A program made the translations under genes and the position numbers. This document shows, piece by piece, positions 1 to 9,091 of a stretch of DNA of 64,000 bases. Below the pieces are notes generated by a model. The model was given only the letters and a program-made list of their open reading frames with translations, was not told where the DNA came from and searched no databases. The stretch is from Anaerolentibacter hominis (GTDB taxonomy: Bacteria; Bacillota; Clostridia; Lachnospirales; Lachnospiraceae). Location of the stretch: positions 248,001 through 312,000 of the forward strand of contig NZ_JAWDIX010000002.1 of NCBI RefSeq assembly GCF_032380675.1. Direction: 5' to 3'. How positions within the stretch are numbered: the stretch's first letter is position 1; the number at the start of each line of letters is the position of its first letter.

Positions 1-588
1 CCTACAGATACTGTAGTTTCTGCAGCTTCCTGTACAACAAACTGCCTGGCTCCTATGGCTAATACTCTGAATAACCTGGCTAAAATCAAAAAAGGTTATA
101 TGACCACAATTCATGCTTACACAGGTGATCAGATGACTCTGGATGGTCCTCAGAGAAAAGGCGATCTGAGAAGAGCCCGTGCAGCTGCAGTTAATATTGT
201 TCCGAACTCCACCGGTGCTGCAAAAGCAATCGGCCTTGTTATTCCGGAGTTAAACGGCGTATTAGACGGCTGTGCACAGCGTGTTCCGGTACCGACCGGT
301 TCTCTGACACAGTTGGTTGCTATCTGTGACGGCACTGTTTCCGCTGATGATGTAAATGCAGCTATGAAAGCAGCAGCTTCCGAGTCCTTCGGTTACACAG
401 AGGAAGAACTGGTTTCTTCTGATATCATCGGTATCACATATGGTTCTCTGTTCGATGCAACTCAGACCAAATGTATGGATATGGGCGACGGCACAACTTT
501 AGTTAAAGTTGTTTCCTGGTATGACAATGAGAATTCTTACACAAGCCAGATGGTAAGAACGATCAAATATTTTGCTGAATTAGCATAA
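1..588 (+). CDS. gap: Glyceraldehyde-3-phosphate dehydrogenase, C-terminal part (5' end outside window)
   Basis: NAD-dependent glycolytic enzyme that oxidises and phosphorylates glyceraldehyde 3-phosphate to 1,3-bisphosphoglycerate in the cytoplasm. The reading frame is open from base 1, so the gene starts upstream. The 195 visible codons include the active-site block ASCTTNCLAP, whose catalytic Cys is codon 11 of the window (bases 31-33), followed by TTIHAYTGDQ and the C-terminal WYDNENSYTSQMV block. About 140 N-terminal residues, the Rossmann NAD-binding part, are missing if the usual length of about 335 holds. A strong hairpin terminator follows the stop. Its place before pgk and tpiA is typical of Firmicutes. 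Confidence 0.97.
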   Translation, partial: PTDTVVSAASCTTNCLAPMANTLNNLAKIKKGYMTTIHAYTGDQMTLDGPQRKGDLRRARAAAVNIVPNSTGAAKAIGLVIPELNGVLDGCAQRVPVPTGSLTQLVAICDGTVSADDVNAAMKAAASESFGYTEEELVSSDIIGITYGSLFDATQTKCMDMGDGTTLVKVVSWYDNENSYTSQMVRTIKYFAELA

Positions 589-622
589 TCGAATAAGTTA
601 TATCAATTGTATTGATCCTAAC

Positions 623-657
623 CGGGTCCGGTCTGTTTGTAGGACCGGGCCCGTTTT
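623..657 (+). terminator. Rho-independent terminator after gap
   Basis: An 11-bp GC-rich stem (623-633 with 643-653, one G-T pair) and a 9-nt loop are followed by TTTT. It lies 35 bases after the gap stop and probably lets gap be transcribed separately from pgk. Confidence 0.85.
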
Positions 658-760
658 CGTCGGATGAATCAAGCTGTATTCAGGATTCTGTCATGATCGG
701 CGGCTGTCCGGTGTGAGAGAATGCGGATAAACAAAATTGTGTAGGGAAAGGAACGAGACT

Positions 761-1954
761 ATGTTAAATAAGAAATCAATTGATGATATCAATGTAAAGG
801 GTAAAAAAGTTCTGGTTCGCTGTGATTTTAATGTACCGCTTCAGGAAGGCAAAATTACCGATGAGAACCGTCTGGTAGCAGCACTTCCTACCATCAAGAA
901 ACTGGTTGCCGACGGCGGCAAAGTGATTCTTTGCTCCCATCTTGGCAAACCGAAGGGTGAGCCGAAACCGGAATTGTCTCTGGCACCGGTTGCAAAGAGA
1001 CTGGCAGAGCTGCTTGGACAGGAAGTAAAGTTCGCGGCAGATCCTGAGGTTGTGGGCCCGAACGCAAAAGCCGCTGTTGATGCAATGAAAGACGGCGACA
1101 TCGTTCTTCTTGAGAATACCCGCTACAGAGCAGAAGAAACTAAGAACGGCGAAGCATTCAGCAAAGACCTGGCTTCCTTATGTGATGTATTTGTGAATGA
1201 TGCATTTGGTACCGCTCACAGAGCTCACTGCTCCAACGTAGGCGTTACCCAGTTTGTAGATACCGCAGTGGTAGGATACTTAATGCAGAAGGAGATTGAT
1301 TTCCTCGGCAATGCAGTGGATAATCCGGTCAGACCTTTTGTTGCTATTCTGGGCGGTTCCAAGGTTTCCAGCAAGATTTCCGTTATCAATAATCTGCTTG
1401 ACAAGGTTGATACTCTGATCATCGGCGGCGGTATGGCTTATACCTTCATGAAAGCAACCGGCGGCAAGATCGGTACTTCTCTGGTAGAGGATGATTATCT
1501 GGATTACGCAAAAGAGATGTTAGATAAAGCAAAAGCAAAGGGTGTAGCCCTGCTGATCCCGGTTGATACTGTAGTGGCAAAGGAATTCTCCAACGATGTT
1601 CCGTTCCACACCGTGAAAGCCGGCGAGATCGCTGACGATGAGATGGGCCTGGATATCGGACCGGAGACAAGAAAACTGTTTGCGGATGCGATCAAAGACG
1701 CAAAGACCGTTGTATGGAACGGACCGATGGGCGTATTTGAGATGAGCAACTTCGCAGCTGGTACGGTTGCTGTTGCACAGGCTATGGCAGATATCGACGC
1801 GACAACAATTATCGGCGGCGGCGATTCCGCAGCGGCTGTTAATATCCTTGGCTTCGGCGACAAGATGACACACATCTCTACCGGCGGCGGCGCTTCTCTG
1901 GAATTCCTGGAGGGCAAAGAGCTTCCTGGTGTTGCTGCAGCGAACGATAAATAA
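761..1954 (+). CDS. pgk: Phosphoglycerate kinase
   Basis: Transfers the acyl phosphate of 1,3-bisphosphoglycerate to ADP, giving 3-phosphoglycerate and ATP. The ATG at 761 is chosen because GGGAAAGGA lies 8-9 bases before it; an upstream in-frame start at 737 lacks such a site. The 397-residue product has the family length. It carries VRCDFNVPL near residue 20, GGSKVSSKI in the hinge region, the nucleotide-site block GPMGVFE, and the C-terminal glycine-rich GGGDSAAAV and STGGGASLEFLEG. It follows gap and precedes tpiA, with hairpins on both sides, so the three genes may be only partly co-transcribed. Confidence 0.98.
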   Translation: MLNKKSIDDINVKGKKVLVRCDFNVPLQEGKITDENRLVAALPTIKKLVADGGKVILCSHLGKPKGEPKPELSLAPVAKRLAELLGQEVKFAADPEVVGPNAKAAVDAMKDGDIVLLENTRYRAEETKNGEAFSKDLASLCDVFVNDAFGTAHRAHCSNVGVTQFVDTAVVGYLMQKEIDFLGNAVDNPVRPFVAILGGSKVSSKISVINNLLDKVDTLIIGGGMAYTFMKATGGKIGTSLVEDDYLDYAKEMLDKAKAKGVALLIPVDTVVAKEFSNDVPFHTVKAGEIADDEMGLDIGPETRKLFADAIKDAKTVVWNGPMGVFEMSNFAAGTVAVAQAMADIDATTIIGGGDSAAAVNILGFGDKMTHISTGGGASLEFLEGKELPGVAAANDK

Positions 1955-1982
1955 GCACAGGATGTGCGGTTGACAACAATTG

Positions 1983-2014
1983 GTTCTTCGCCGTTTCTGC
2001 GGCGAAGAACTTTT
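1983..2014 (+). terminator. Hairpin terminator/attenuator between pgk and tpiA
   Basis: A perfect 11-bp stem (1983-1993 with 2000-2010), a 6-nt loop and TTTT. Only 32 bases separate it from the tpiA start, so partial read-through or 3'-end protection of pgk mRNA is likely. Confidence 0.75.
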
Positions 2015-2046
2015 GTGGGATAAATGGTAAAAAGGAGATAAGTAAA

Positions 2047-2793
2047 ATGAGAAAGAAAATTATTGCAGGTAACTGGAAAATGAACATGACCCCTTCACAG
2101 GCGGTTGCATTAGTGAATGAATTAAAGCCATTGGTAAAGAATGACGACGTAGATGTTCTTTTCTGTGTACCTGCTATTGATATCATTCCTTGTATGGAAG
2201 CTGCAAAAGGCACCAATATCAATATCGGTGCGGAAAATATGTATTATGAGGAGAGCGGCGCATATACCGGCGAGATTTCTCCGAATATGTTAACCGATGC
2301 AGGCGTAAAATATGTTATTATCGGGCATTCTGAGAGAAGAGAGTATTTCGCTGAGACAGATGAGACGGTAAATAAGAAAGTTCTGAAAGCATTCGAGCAC
2401 GGTATTACACCGATCGTTTGCTGCGGCGAGTCCTTAACACAGAGAGAGCAGGGTATCACAATCGACTGGATACGTCAGCAGATTAAGATTGCTTTCCTGA
2501 ATGTAACAGCAGATCAGGCTAAGACAGCAGTGATCGCTTACGAGCCGATCTGGGCAATCGGTACCGGCAAAGTTGCAACGACAGAGCAGGCTCAGGAAGT
2601 ATGTGCGGCAATCCGTGCATGCATCGCTGAAATCTATGATGACGCTACAGCGGCAGCAATCCGCATTCAGTACGGCGGCAGCGTATCCGGCGCCAGCGCT
2701 CCGGAATTATTCGCACAGCCTGACATCGACGGCGGTCTTGTAGGCGGCGCTTCTCTGAAGCCAGATTTCGGTAAGATTGTAAATTATAAATAA
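2047..2793 (+). CDS. tpiA: Triosephosphate isomerase
   Basis: Interconverts dihydroxyacetone phosphate and glyceraldehyde 3-phosphate. The 248-residue length is standard. Visible active-site blocks are GNWKMN with Lys11, IGHSERREYF with the electrophilic His near residue 95, and AYEPIWAIGTGK with the catalytic Glu and the mobile loop 6. The phosphate-binding YGGSVSG block is near residue 210. AAAGGAG lies about 8 bases before the ATG. It is the third glycolytic gene of the row. Confidence 0.98.
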   Translation: MRKKIIAGNWKMNMTPSQAVALVNELKPLVKNDDVDVLFCVPAIDIIPCMEAAKGTNINIGAENMYYEESGAYTGEISPNMLTDAGVKYVIIGHSERREYFAETDETVNKKVLKAFEHGITPIVCCGESLTQREQGITIDWIRQQIKIAFLNVTADQAKTAVIAYEPIWAIGTGKVATTEQAQEVCAAIRACIAEIYDDATAAAIRIQYGGSVSGASAPELFAQPDIDGGLVGGASLKPDFGKIVNYK

Positions 2794-2964
2794 TTATACT
2801 TTAGCGGGGCCTCTCCGGGATAACCGGGAGGTCCTGATTCAGGCAGATAGAAACTCTGCCCCTGAGAGCGAAGCCAGTGCCGGAGCGTCACGGCTTCATT
2901 CACTATAAGACCGGCCCGGTGCCGGCCTTTCATCCTTTTGAATCGCTTCGGAATGGAGGAATAT
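2794..2964 (+). promoter_or_regulatory. Structured spacer between tpiA and gpmI
   Basis: The 171-base spacer holds three hairpins: a long imperfect one near 2803-2834, GAAGCC...GGCTTC (2870-2897) with one bulge, and CCGGC/GCCGG (2911-2925) followed by CCTTTCATCCTTTT. The last resembles a weak terminator. No clear promoter is visible. The spacer may set mRNA end points within the glycolytic row. Confidence 0.45.
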
Positions 2965-4509
2965 ATGAGTAAAAGACCTACAGTCTTAATGATTTTAGAT
3001 GGTTATGGACTAAATGAAAAGATGGAGGCGAATGCCGTTAAAGAGGCGAAAACTCCGGTTATGGATAAATTGATGGCGGAGTATCCGTTTGTGAAGGGAA
3101 ATGCCAGCGGGATGGCGGTAGGCCTTCCGGAAGGACAGATGGGCAATTCCGAGGTGGGCCATCTGAATATGGGTGCAGGCCGCATCGTGTATCAGGAGCT
3201 GACCCGGATCACCAAATCCATTCAGGATGGGGATTTCTTTGAAAATGAAGCGTTTCTCGCCGCAATCGACAACTGCAAGAAAAATAATTCTGATCTGCAC
3301 CTGTACGGTCTGCTCTCAGACGGCGGCGTACACAGTCATAATACCCATCTCTATGCTCTGCTTGAGCTGGCTAAAAAATCAGGGCTGACCAATGTATATG
3401 TTCACTGCTTTATGGACGGCCGTGATACACCGCCCGCTTCCGGCAAGGGTTATGTGGAAGAGCTGGTTGCGAAGATGAAAGAAATCGGAGTAGGCAAAGT
3501 GGCTTCTGTCATGGGCCGGTACTATGTAATGGATCGTGACAACCGCTGGGACCGTGTGGAAAAAGCTTACCGCGCTATGGTTGCAGGCGAGGGCAATACA
3601 GCAGAAGATCCGGTTCAGGCAATGCAGAATTCTTACGATGAGGGCAATAATGATGAATTCGTGGTACCTACCGTTGTTCTGGAAGACGGCAAACCGGTTG
3701 CTACGATCAAAGAAAATGATTCTGTTATTTTCTTTAACTTTAGACCGGACCGTGCCAGAGAGATCACAAGAGCATTCTGCTGTGACGATTTTGATGGATT
3801 TGCAAGGCCAAACGGCCGTTTCCCGCTGACCTACGTATGCTTCACCGATTATGATGTAACCATTGGCAATAAGCTGGTTGCTTTCCATAAAGTTGAGATC
3901 ACAAACACCTTCGGTGAGTTTCTGGCCGCGAATGGCAAGACGCAGCTGCGGACTGCGGAGACAGAGAAATATGCCCATGTAACCTTCTTCTTCAACGGCG
4001 GTGTGGAAGTGCCGAACAAGGGAGAAGACAGACTTCTCGTGAATTCTCCGAAAGTGCCGACTTATGATATGCAGCCGGAGATGAGCGCTTACGAAGTGGC
4101 CGATGGCCTGGTAAATGCCATAAAGTCCGGTAAATATGATGTTATTATCGTAAACTTTGCCAACCCGGATATGGTTGGGCATACGGGTGTGGAGGATGCT
4201 GCGATTAAGGCAATCGAGGCTGTGGATACCTGTGTGGGAAAAGCTTATGATGCGCTGATGGAAGTGGATGGACAGATGTTTATCTGTGCAGATCATGGAA
4301 ACGCGGAGCAGCTGGTAGACTATGTGAGCGGTGAGCCCTTTACTGCCCATACAACCAATCCGGTGCCGTTTATACTGGTGAATTATGATAAAGAGTATAT
4401 ATTAAGAGAGGGAGGCTGCCTGGCCGATATCGCACCTACTCTGATTGAGATGATGGATATGAAGCAGCCATCTGAGATGACAGGAAAATCCCTTTTGATT
4501 AAGAGATAA
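2965..4509 (+). CDS. gpmI: 2,3-bisphosphoglycerate-independent phosphoglycerate mutase
   Basis: Converts 3-phosphoglycerate to 2-phosphoglycerate through a phosphoserine intermediate; alkaline-phosphatase superfamily, two Mn ions. The ATG at 2965 is preceded by GGAGGA at 2955-2960. The 514-residue protein has the usual length. Visible motifs are MILDGYG at the N-terminus (metal ligand Asp), MGNSEVGHLNMG with the catalytic Ser, FMDGRDTPP, FNFRPDRARE, and near the C-terminus NPDMVGHTG and CADHGNAEQ with metal-binding His and Asp. It completes the route from gap to 2-phosphoglycerate; enolase is not in the window. Confidence 0.98.
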   Translation: MSKRPTVLMILDGYGLNEKMEANAVKEAKTPVMDKLMAEYPFVKGNASGMAVGLPEGQMGNSEVGHLNMGAGRIVYQELTRITKSIQDGDFFENEAFLAAIDNCKKNNSDLHLYGLLSDGGVHSHNTHLYALLELAKKSGLTNVYVHCFMDGRDTPPASGKGYVEELVAKMKEIGVGKVASVMGRYYVMDRDNRWDRVEKAYRAMVAGEGNTAEDPVQAMQNSYDEGNNDEFVVPTVVLEDGKPVATIKENDSVIFFNFRPDRAREITRAFCCDDFDGFARPNGRFPLTYVCFTDYDVTIGNKLVAFHKVEITNTFGEFLAANGKTQLRTAETEKYAHVTFFFNGGVEVPNKGEDRLLVNSPKVPTYDMQPEMSAYEVADGLVNAIKSGKYDVIIVNFANPDMVGHTGVEDAAIKAIEAVDTCVGKAYDALMEVDGQMFICADHGNAEQLVDYVSGEPFTAHTTNPVPFILVNYDKEYILREGGCLADIAPTLIEMMDMKQPSEMTGKSLLIKR

Positions 4510-4572
4510 TTCTTGTAATACCTGTCCGGATGTGGTATAATCATTTCGTTAGACTTTTAGGAGGTGAATCGG

Positions 4573-4824
4573 ATGGCAGCGTTAAAAGTAGTGCTTACGA
4601 TGATTTATGTCGTTGTCAGTATCGCGCTTGTTATAATCGTATTGATGCAGGAAGGTAAGTCGGAAGGCCTCAGTGCTGCACTCAGCGGTGCAGGTTCAGG
4701 CGGCAACAACAGCTATTGGGAGAAGAATAAGGGCCGTTCTAAAGAAGGGACGATGTCTAAGGTTACAGCAATCCTGGGCACGGTATTTGTTGTTCTTTCT
4801 ATCGTATTGAATCTGAATTTTTAG
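4573..4824 (+). CDS. secG: Preprotein translocase subunit SecG
   Basis: Small membrane subunit of the SecYEG channel. AGGAGGTGA at about 4558-4566 points to the ATG at 4573 rather than the GTG at 4564. The 83 residues form two transmembrane helices (about 6-24 and 62-82) around a cytoplasmic Gly/Ser-rich loop with GLSAALSGAG. Position between glycolytic genes and rnr is the usual one in clostridia. A strong terminator follows. Confidence 0.95.
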   Translation: MAALKVVLTMIYVVVSIALVIIVLMQEGKSEGLSAALSGAGSGGNNSYWEKNKGRSKEGTMSKVTAILGTVFVVLSIVLNLNF

Positions 4825-4853
4825 TGACAATTAGAATGAGACGTGATGAAACC

Positions 4854-4883
4854 GGACCGCTTCTTTTTGAAGCGGTCCTTTTT
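4854..4883 (+). terminator. Terminator after secG
   Basis: Perfect 10-bp stem (4854-4863 with 4869-4878), TTTTT loop and TTTTT tail. Confidence 0.93.
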
Positions 4884-4949
4884 ACATGGAAAAAAGACCG
4901 GAGCGCCGGGCTTTGATATAATCAGAACCTGCTGGGTAAGCATGTTTTA

Positions 4950-4978
4950 TTGTATTGGTTCCAAAAAAAGGATATACT
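4950..4978 (+). promoter_or_regulatory. Probable sigma-A promoter for rnr
   Basis: TTGTAT (4950-4955), 17-base spacer, TATACT (4973-4978). An alternative extended -10, TGATATAAT, lies at 4914-4922 without a good -35. Either would start rnr transcription just after the secG terminator. Confidence 0.6.
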
Positions 4979-5062
4979 TAATATAGGACGGAAAGAGAGC
5001 CTTTGGTGTCAAGTTTGAGGCAAAGAGAGTTTCAAGCTATTTATTTGGGTGAAAGGAATGAA

Positions 5063-7186
5063 ATGGAAATAGAAAAATTAGAAGAAAGAAAGCAAAAAGT
5101 ATTTGAATATATATCGTCGAACGAGTATAAACCGCTGAAACTGAATGAAATGGCCGGTTTTTTACAGGTTCCCAGAGGGGATAAACCATTTTTTCGGCAG
5201 ATATTAGATACACTGCAAAAGGAAGGAAAGATTGTTATTGATGGGAAAGGACGCTACCGCCTGCCTGCGGACGATATAAAAGTGGGAACTTTCTCGGGGA
5301 CAGAGCGGGGATTTGGCTTTGCCGTGATCGAAGGAGAAGACGATGATGTCTTTATCCCTGAGTCAAAGACCAAAGGGGCCCTGCACGGTGACCGTATCCA
5401 GATCCAGATCGTGCAGGCAAGTACCGGAACAAAGCGGAGAGAAGGCGTTGTATTAAAAATTCTGGAACGGGCCAATGAAATTGTGGTAGGTACCTTTCAG
5501 AAGAGCAGGAATTTCGGTTTTGTAATTACAGATAATAAGAAGTTCAACAAGGATATTTTTATCTCCAAGGGTCAGACCAAAGGGGCAGTCTCCGGCCATA
5601 AAGTGCTGGTTAAGCTGACCTCCTACGGTGATGAGAAGAAGAACCCGGAAGGGGTGGTTCTGGAGATACTGGGACATATTAACGATCCGAAATCGGACGT
5701 CATTTCCATCGTGAAGGCCTATGGCCTGCCGGAACAATTTCCGGAGGAAGTGCTCCATCAGATTCAGGCGATTCCCGAGGAAGTGCAGGAAAGTGAAAAA
5801 GAAGGCAGGCTGGATCTGCGAAATCTCCCTACTGTAACCATCGACGGGGAGGATGCCAAGGATCTGGACGATGCGATATCTATATCCAAAGAGGGAACCC
5901 TTTATCATCTGGGTGTGCACATCGCAGATGTCTCCCATTATGTAAGAGAAAATTCGCCTTTGGATAAGGAGGCCCTGAAACGGGGAACCAGCGCCTACCT
6001 GGTGGACAGCGTGATTCCCATGCTGCCTCACAAGCTTTCCAATGGAATCTGTTCTTTAAATGCAGGGACAGACCGGCTGGCGTTAAGCTGTCTGATGGAC
6101 ATTGACGGGAATGGGACGATTGTCAGCCACCAGATTACAGAAACGCTGATTCAGGTAGACAGGAGAATGACATACACCAATGTCCAGAAAATACTGGACG
6201 GGGATGCAGAAGTCTGCAAAGAGTACGAGGGCTTTGTGCCGATGTTTCAGCTTATGCAGGAGCTGGCCGGCATCTTGCGGGAACAGAGAAGAAAAAGAGG
6301 CTCTATCGACTTTGATTTTCCGGAGAGCAAGATATTGACAGATGAGAACGGCGCTCCTGTGGAAATAAAGGCTTATGAGAGAAATACGGCAACCCGTATT
6401 ATCGAGGATTTTATGCTGGCGGCCAACGAGACGGTGGCGGAAGACTATTTCTGGCAGGAACTGCCCTTTGTTTACCGTACCCACGAGGCGCCGGATGAGG
6501 AGAAAATGCGCAGCTTCGGCATTTTTATCAATAATTTCGGGTTCTCTATCCATCTGGGTAAAAATGAAATTCATCCCAAGGAGCTGCAGAAATTGATTGC
6601 CAAACTGGACGGCAATCCCAATGAGGCCCTGATCAGCAGGCTGATGCTCCGATCCATGAAGCGGGCGCAGTATACCACGCAGAATCTGGGACATTTCGGA
6701 TTGTCTACCAAGTACTACTGTCACTTTACATCACCGATCCGCCGTTATCCTGATCTGCAGATTCACCGTATTATAAAGGAGAATCTCCACGGGAAGCTGA
6801 ATGGAAAGCGGATTGCTCACTACAATGCTGTTCTGGGAGGTGTGGCCGCTTCGTCGAGCGCTCTGGAGCGCCGGGCCGATGAAGCTGAGATGGAAGTGGA
6901 GAAATTAAAGAAAGTGGAGTATATGAGCCGTCATCTGAATGAAAGCTTTGAGGGGGTTATCTCCGGTGTGACCGGATGGGGCATCTTTGTGGAGCTGGCC
7001 AATACCGTTGAGGGGCTGATCCGGCTTGAAACCATGAAGGATGACTATTATATCTATGATGCGGAGCAGTACCAGCTCACAGGCGAACACAGCAAAAAAG
7101 TGTATAAGCTTGGCCAGAAAGTGAAAATAAGAGCGGTATCCGCAGATAAATTACTGCGAACCATTGATTTTGAAATGGAAAATTGA
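5063..7186 (+). CDS. rnr: Ribonuclease R
   Basis: Processive 3'-5' exoribonuclease of the RNase II family that degrades structured RNA and works with tmRNA in quality control. The ATG at 5063 has AAAGGA 5 bases upstream; the longer frame from 5003 lacks a site. The 707 residues show an N-terminal winged-helix part (about 1-70), two cold-shock OB folds (GTFSGTERGFGFAV and GTFQKSRNFGFVI), the RNB catalytic core with DGEDAKDLDDAISI, FTSPIRRYPDLQIHR, and a C-terminal S1 domain beginning FEGVISGVTGWGIFVEL. The lysine-rich tail of enterobacterial RNase R is absent. smpB and ssrA follow at once. Confidence 0.97.
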   Translation: MEIEKLEERKQKVFEYISSNEYKPLKLNEMAGFLQVPRGDKPFFRQILDTLQKEGKIVIDGKGRYRLPADDIKVGTFSGTERGFGFAVIEGEDDDVFIPESKTKGALHGDRIQIQIVQASTGTKRREGVVLKILERANEIVVGTFQKSRNFGFVITDNKKFNKDIFISKGQTKGAVSGHKVLVKLTSYGDEKKNPEGVVLEILGHINDPKSDVISIVKAYGLPEQFPEEVLHQIQAIPEEVQESEKEGRLDLRNLPTVTIDGEDAKDLDDAISISKEGTLYHLGVHIADVSHYVRENSPLDKEALKRGTSAYLVDSVIPMLPHKLSNGICSLNAGTDRLALSCLMDIDGNGTIVSHQITETLIQVDRRMTYTNVQKILDGDAEVCKEYEGFVPMFQLMQELAGILREQRRKRGSIDFDFPESKILTDENGAPVEIKAYERNTATRIIEDFMLAANETVAEDYFWQELPFVYRTHEAPDEEKMRSFGIFINNFGFSIHLGKNEIHPKELQKLIAKLDGNPNEALISRLMLRSMKRAQYTTQNLGHFGLSTKYYCHFTSPIRRYPDLQIHRIIKENLHGKLNGKRIAHYNAVLGGVAASSSALERRADEAEMEVEKLKKVEYMSRHLNESFEGVISGVTGWGIFVELANTVEGLIRLETMKDDYYIYDAEQYQLTGEHSKKVYKLGQKVKIRAVSADKLLRTIDFEMEN

Positions 7187-7219
7187 TACGATAGACAGGA
7201 AAAGAAAGGAGGGGATCAG

Positions 7220-7687
7220 ATGCCCAGGGACAGTATAAAGATGGTTGCAAATAATAAGAAAGCATATTTTGACTATTTTATTGACGAAACGCTGGAGGCA
7301 GGGATTTCCCTCCACGGGACAGAAGTGAAGTCCATCCGTATGGGGAAGTGCAGCATCAAGGAATCCTTTGTCCGTATTGCACGGGGTGAGGTATTTATCT
7401 ATGGTATGCATATCAGCCCCTACGAGAAGGGAAATATATTTAACAAGGACCCGCTGCGGGTGAGAAAGCTTCTGCTCCACGATTATGAGATCCACCGGTG
7501 GGAGGCGCAGATTGCCCAGAAGGGCTACACACTTGTGCCGTTAAAGGTTTACCTGAAAGGAAGCCTGGTGAAGGTGGAGATCGGCCTGGCAAGAGGCAAG
7601 AAGCTCTATGACAAGCGCCAGGACATTGCTAAAAAGGACCAGCGCCGGGAGGCAGAGAAGGATTTCAAGGTAAAAAATCTCTATTGA
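7220..7687 (+). CDS. smpB: SsrA-binding protein SmpB
   Basis: Binds the tRNA-like part of tmRNA and brings it to stalled ribosomes. AAGGAGG at about 7205-7211 precedes the ATG. The 155 residues have the family length, with NNKKAYFDYF, the GTEVKS block, YEKGNIFN, and the basic C-terminal tail (KKLYDKRQDIAKKDQRREA) that enters the mRNA channel. It lies 33 bases after rnr, probably in one operon, and its RNA partner ssrA lies 116 bases downstream. Confidence 0.98.
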   Translation: MPRDSIKMVANNKKAYFDYFIDETLEAGISLHGTEVKSIRMGKCSIKESFVRIARGEVFIYGMHISPYEKGNIFNKDPLRVRKLLLHDYEIHRWEAQIAQKGYTLVPLKVYLKGSLVKVEIGLARGKKLYDKRQDIAKKDQRREAEKDFKVKNLY

Positions 7688-7697
7688 AAAAAGTCTG

Positions 7698-7726
7698 TTG
7701 ACATGCCGGGTAAAATAAGCTATAGT
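7698..7726 (+). promoter_or_regulatory. Promoter of ssrA
   Basis: TTGACA (7698-7703), 17-base spacer, TATAGT (7721-7726). The start would fall near 7733, giving a leader of about 70 bases removed by 5' processing to yield mature tmRNA. Confidence 0.85.
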
Positions 7727-7803
7727 TAAATGTCAACAGAACCTTCTGTGACGAACAGAAGAATCTGTATTTATCTGCGACGGTGTGCCTTGCCGTTATA
7801 CCA

Positions 7804-8152
7804 GGGGTTGTACTGGTTTCGACGGGGGTTTTGCAGTTAGAGCAGCTATCCGTGGACTCCGTGACCACGTTAAAACATGGAACTTAAATATAAACGCAGA
7901 TAATAATAAATTAGCGTTAGCAGCCTAAGTGCTGCTCGTCAGCCTTAGTGCACCTACACATTAAGATCCTGGCGTCGATTATGTAGGAAACGACTCCTGC
8001 AAAGCTTTGAGCAGGTGGGCGTAACATGAAGCTACTGAAGCCTTAAGCCTGTCATTTGGCGTAAGGCGGAGGGAATGTCAGTAAAATGACTATGATAGTA
8101 GATACTGTAATGAATAGACTTTCGGACAGGGGTTCGATTCCCCTCAGCTCCA
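7804..8152 (+). ncRNA. ssrA: Transfer-messenger RNA (tmRNA)
   Basis: Rescues stalled ribosomes and tags the unfinished protein. The 5' acceptor strand GGGGTTG (7804-7810) pairs with CAGCTCC (8145-8151). The T-arm GGTTCGATTCC is at about 8131-8141, and GGTTTCGACGGGGG follows the acceptor strand. CCA is not fully encoded and would be added later. A tag frame at 7896-7925 reads ADNNKLALAA and ends in TAA at 7926; the LALAA end is the usual protease signal. The exact resume codon (GCA at 7896 or the AAC before it) is uncertain. The middle contains the expected pseudoknot-rich sequence. smpB lies directly upstream. Confidence 0.97.
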
Positions 8153-8155
8153 CTT

Positions 8156-8183
8156 AAAAACCCTTGTGTTTACAAGGGTTTTT
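8156..8183 (+). terminator. Terminator after ssrA
   Basis: Perfect 12-bp stem AAAAACCCTTGT / ACAAGGGTTTTT with a 4-base loop (8156-8167, 8172-8183). The T-rich right arm serves as the tail. Confidence 0.92.
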
Positions 8184-8328
8184 GTTGCATAGTGTACATT
8201 CAAGTGGCCCAGGAGATCGGTTCCCCTGAAACCGAAAAATGAGAATGCTGATTTTCTGTTAAGTGATGAATATTAAGAAACTTTGATGTTAATATATGCA
8301 GGACAGGTTAGAACTGGAGGTGCAGTGA

Positions 8329-9060
8329 ATGGAAACGAAAAAATTCAATACGTTTTTGCGGGAACGATTTCAGATAGAGCGCAAAAAAATTGATCGGTCA
8401 GGGGTTTATGGGTTTACGCAGCGCCTTCTTGCTTATAATTCTAACAGGATCGAAGGAAGCACTCTGACAGAAGAACAGACAGCTTCTTTATTTGATAGCG
8501 GCACTTTGCCCAGGTCAGATGACTATTATCGGGCGAAAGATGTGGAAGAGACAAACGGACATTTTCTGATGTTTAATAAAATGCTGGATACGCTGGATCA
8601 GATGCTGACCCAGGAACTAATTAAGCAATTCCATTATGAATTGAAATCCGGTGTGTTTGAGGACCGTGCAAACGGGTATGCCATCGGTGATTATAAGCAG
8701 CGGCCCAATATGATTGGAATGTATACTACAGTGCTGCCATCGCAGGTAGAGACGGAAATGTCACAACTGCTTGATTGGTATAACAGCCAGAGTCCTGATA
8801 TACATGTTTTGGCGGAATTTCATGCGCGCTATGAGAGTATTCACCCCTTTCAGGATGGGAATGGAAGAACGGGGCGGCTGATCTTGTTTCGGGAATGTCT
8901 CAAAAATGATATGATTCCTGTTGTAATTGAGGATAAAAATAGAAGTGAATATATAGAGGGGCTTAAGGAATTTAGAGAGAATCATACGCTAAAGGGACTA
9001 GTAGAGCTTTTGAAAACAGAACAAGAATTTTATTACCAAAAGGCCAGTTATTTCATTTAG
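8329..9060 (+). CDS. Fic-domain protein, probable self-inhibited AMP transferase
   Basis: Fic enzymes usually transfer AMP from ATP to a hydroxyl of a target protein. The catalytic block HPFQDGNGRTGR at residues 162-173 holds His162, the Mg-binding Asp166 and the phosphate-binding Arg. Upstream, SNRIEG (residues 38-43) matches the inhibitory pattern [S/T]xxxE[G/N], so this looks like a class II Fic with its own N-terminal inhibitory helix, Glu42 being the blocking residue. 243 residues, cytoplasmic. GGAGG lies about 11 bases before the ATG. No separate antitoxin gene is adjacent. It starts the accessory stretch after ssrA. The target is unknown. Confidence 0.88.
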   Translation: METKKFNTFLRERFQIERKKIDRSGVYGFTQRLLAYNSNRIEGSTLTEEQTASLFDSGTLPRSDDYYRAKDVEETNGHFLMFNKMLDTLDQMLTQELIKQFHYELKSGVFEDRANGYAIGDYKQRPNMIGMYTTVLPSQVETEMSQLLDWYNSQSPDIHVLAEFHARYESIHPFQDGNGRTGRLILFRECLKNDMIPVVIEDKNRSEYIEGLKEFRENHTLKGLVELLKTEQEFYYQKASYFI

Positions 9061-9091
9061 GCAGTGGGACTGTGATAATAGGGGTATAGGC

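Noticed and set aside
8131..8330. Integration site (att duplication) at the 3' end of ssrA
   Set aside because: No second copy of the ssrA end sequence and no integrase were found in the window, although the downstream genes look accessory.
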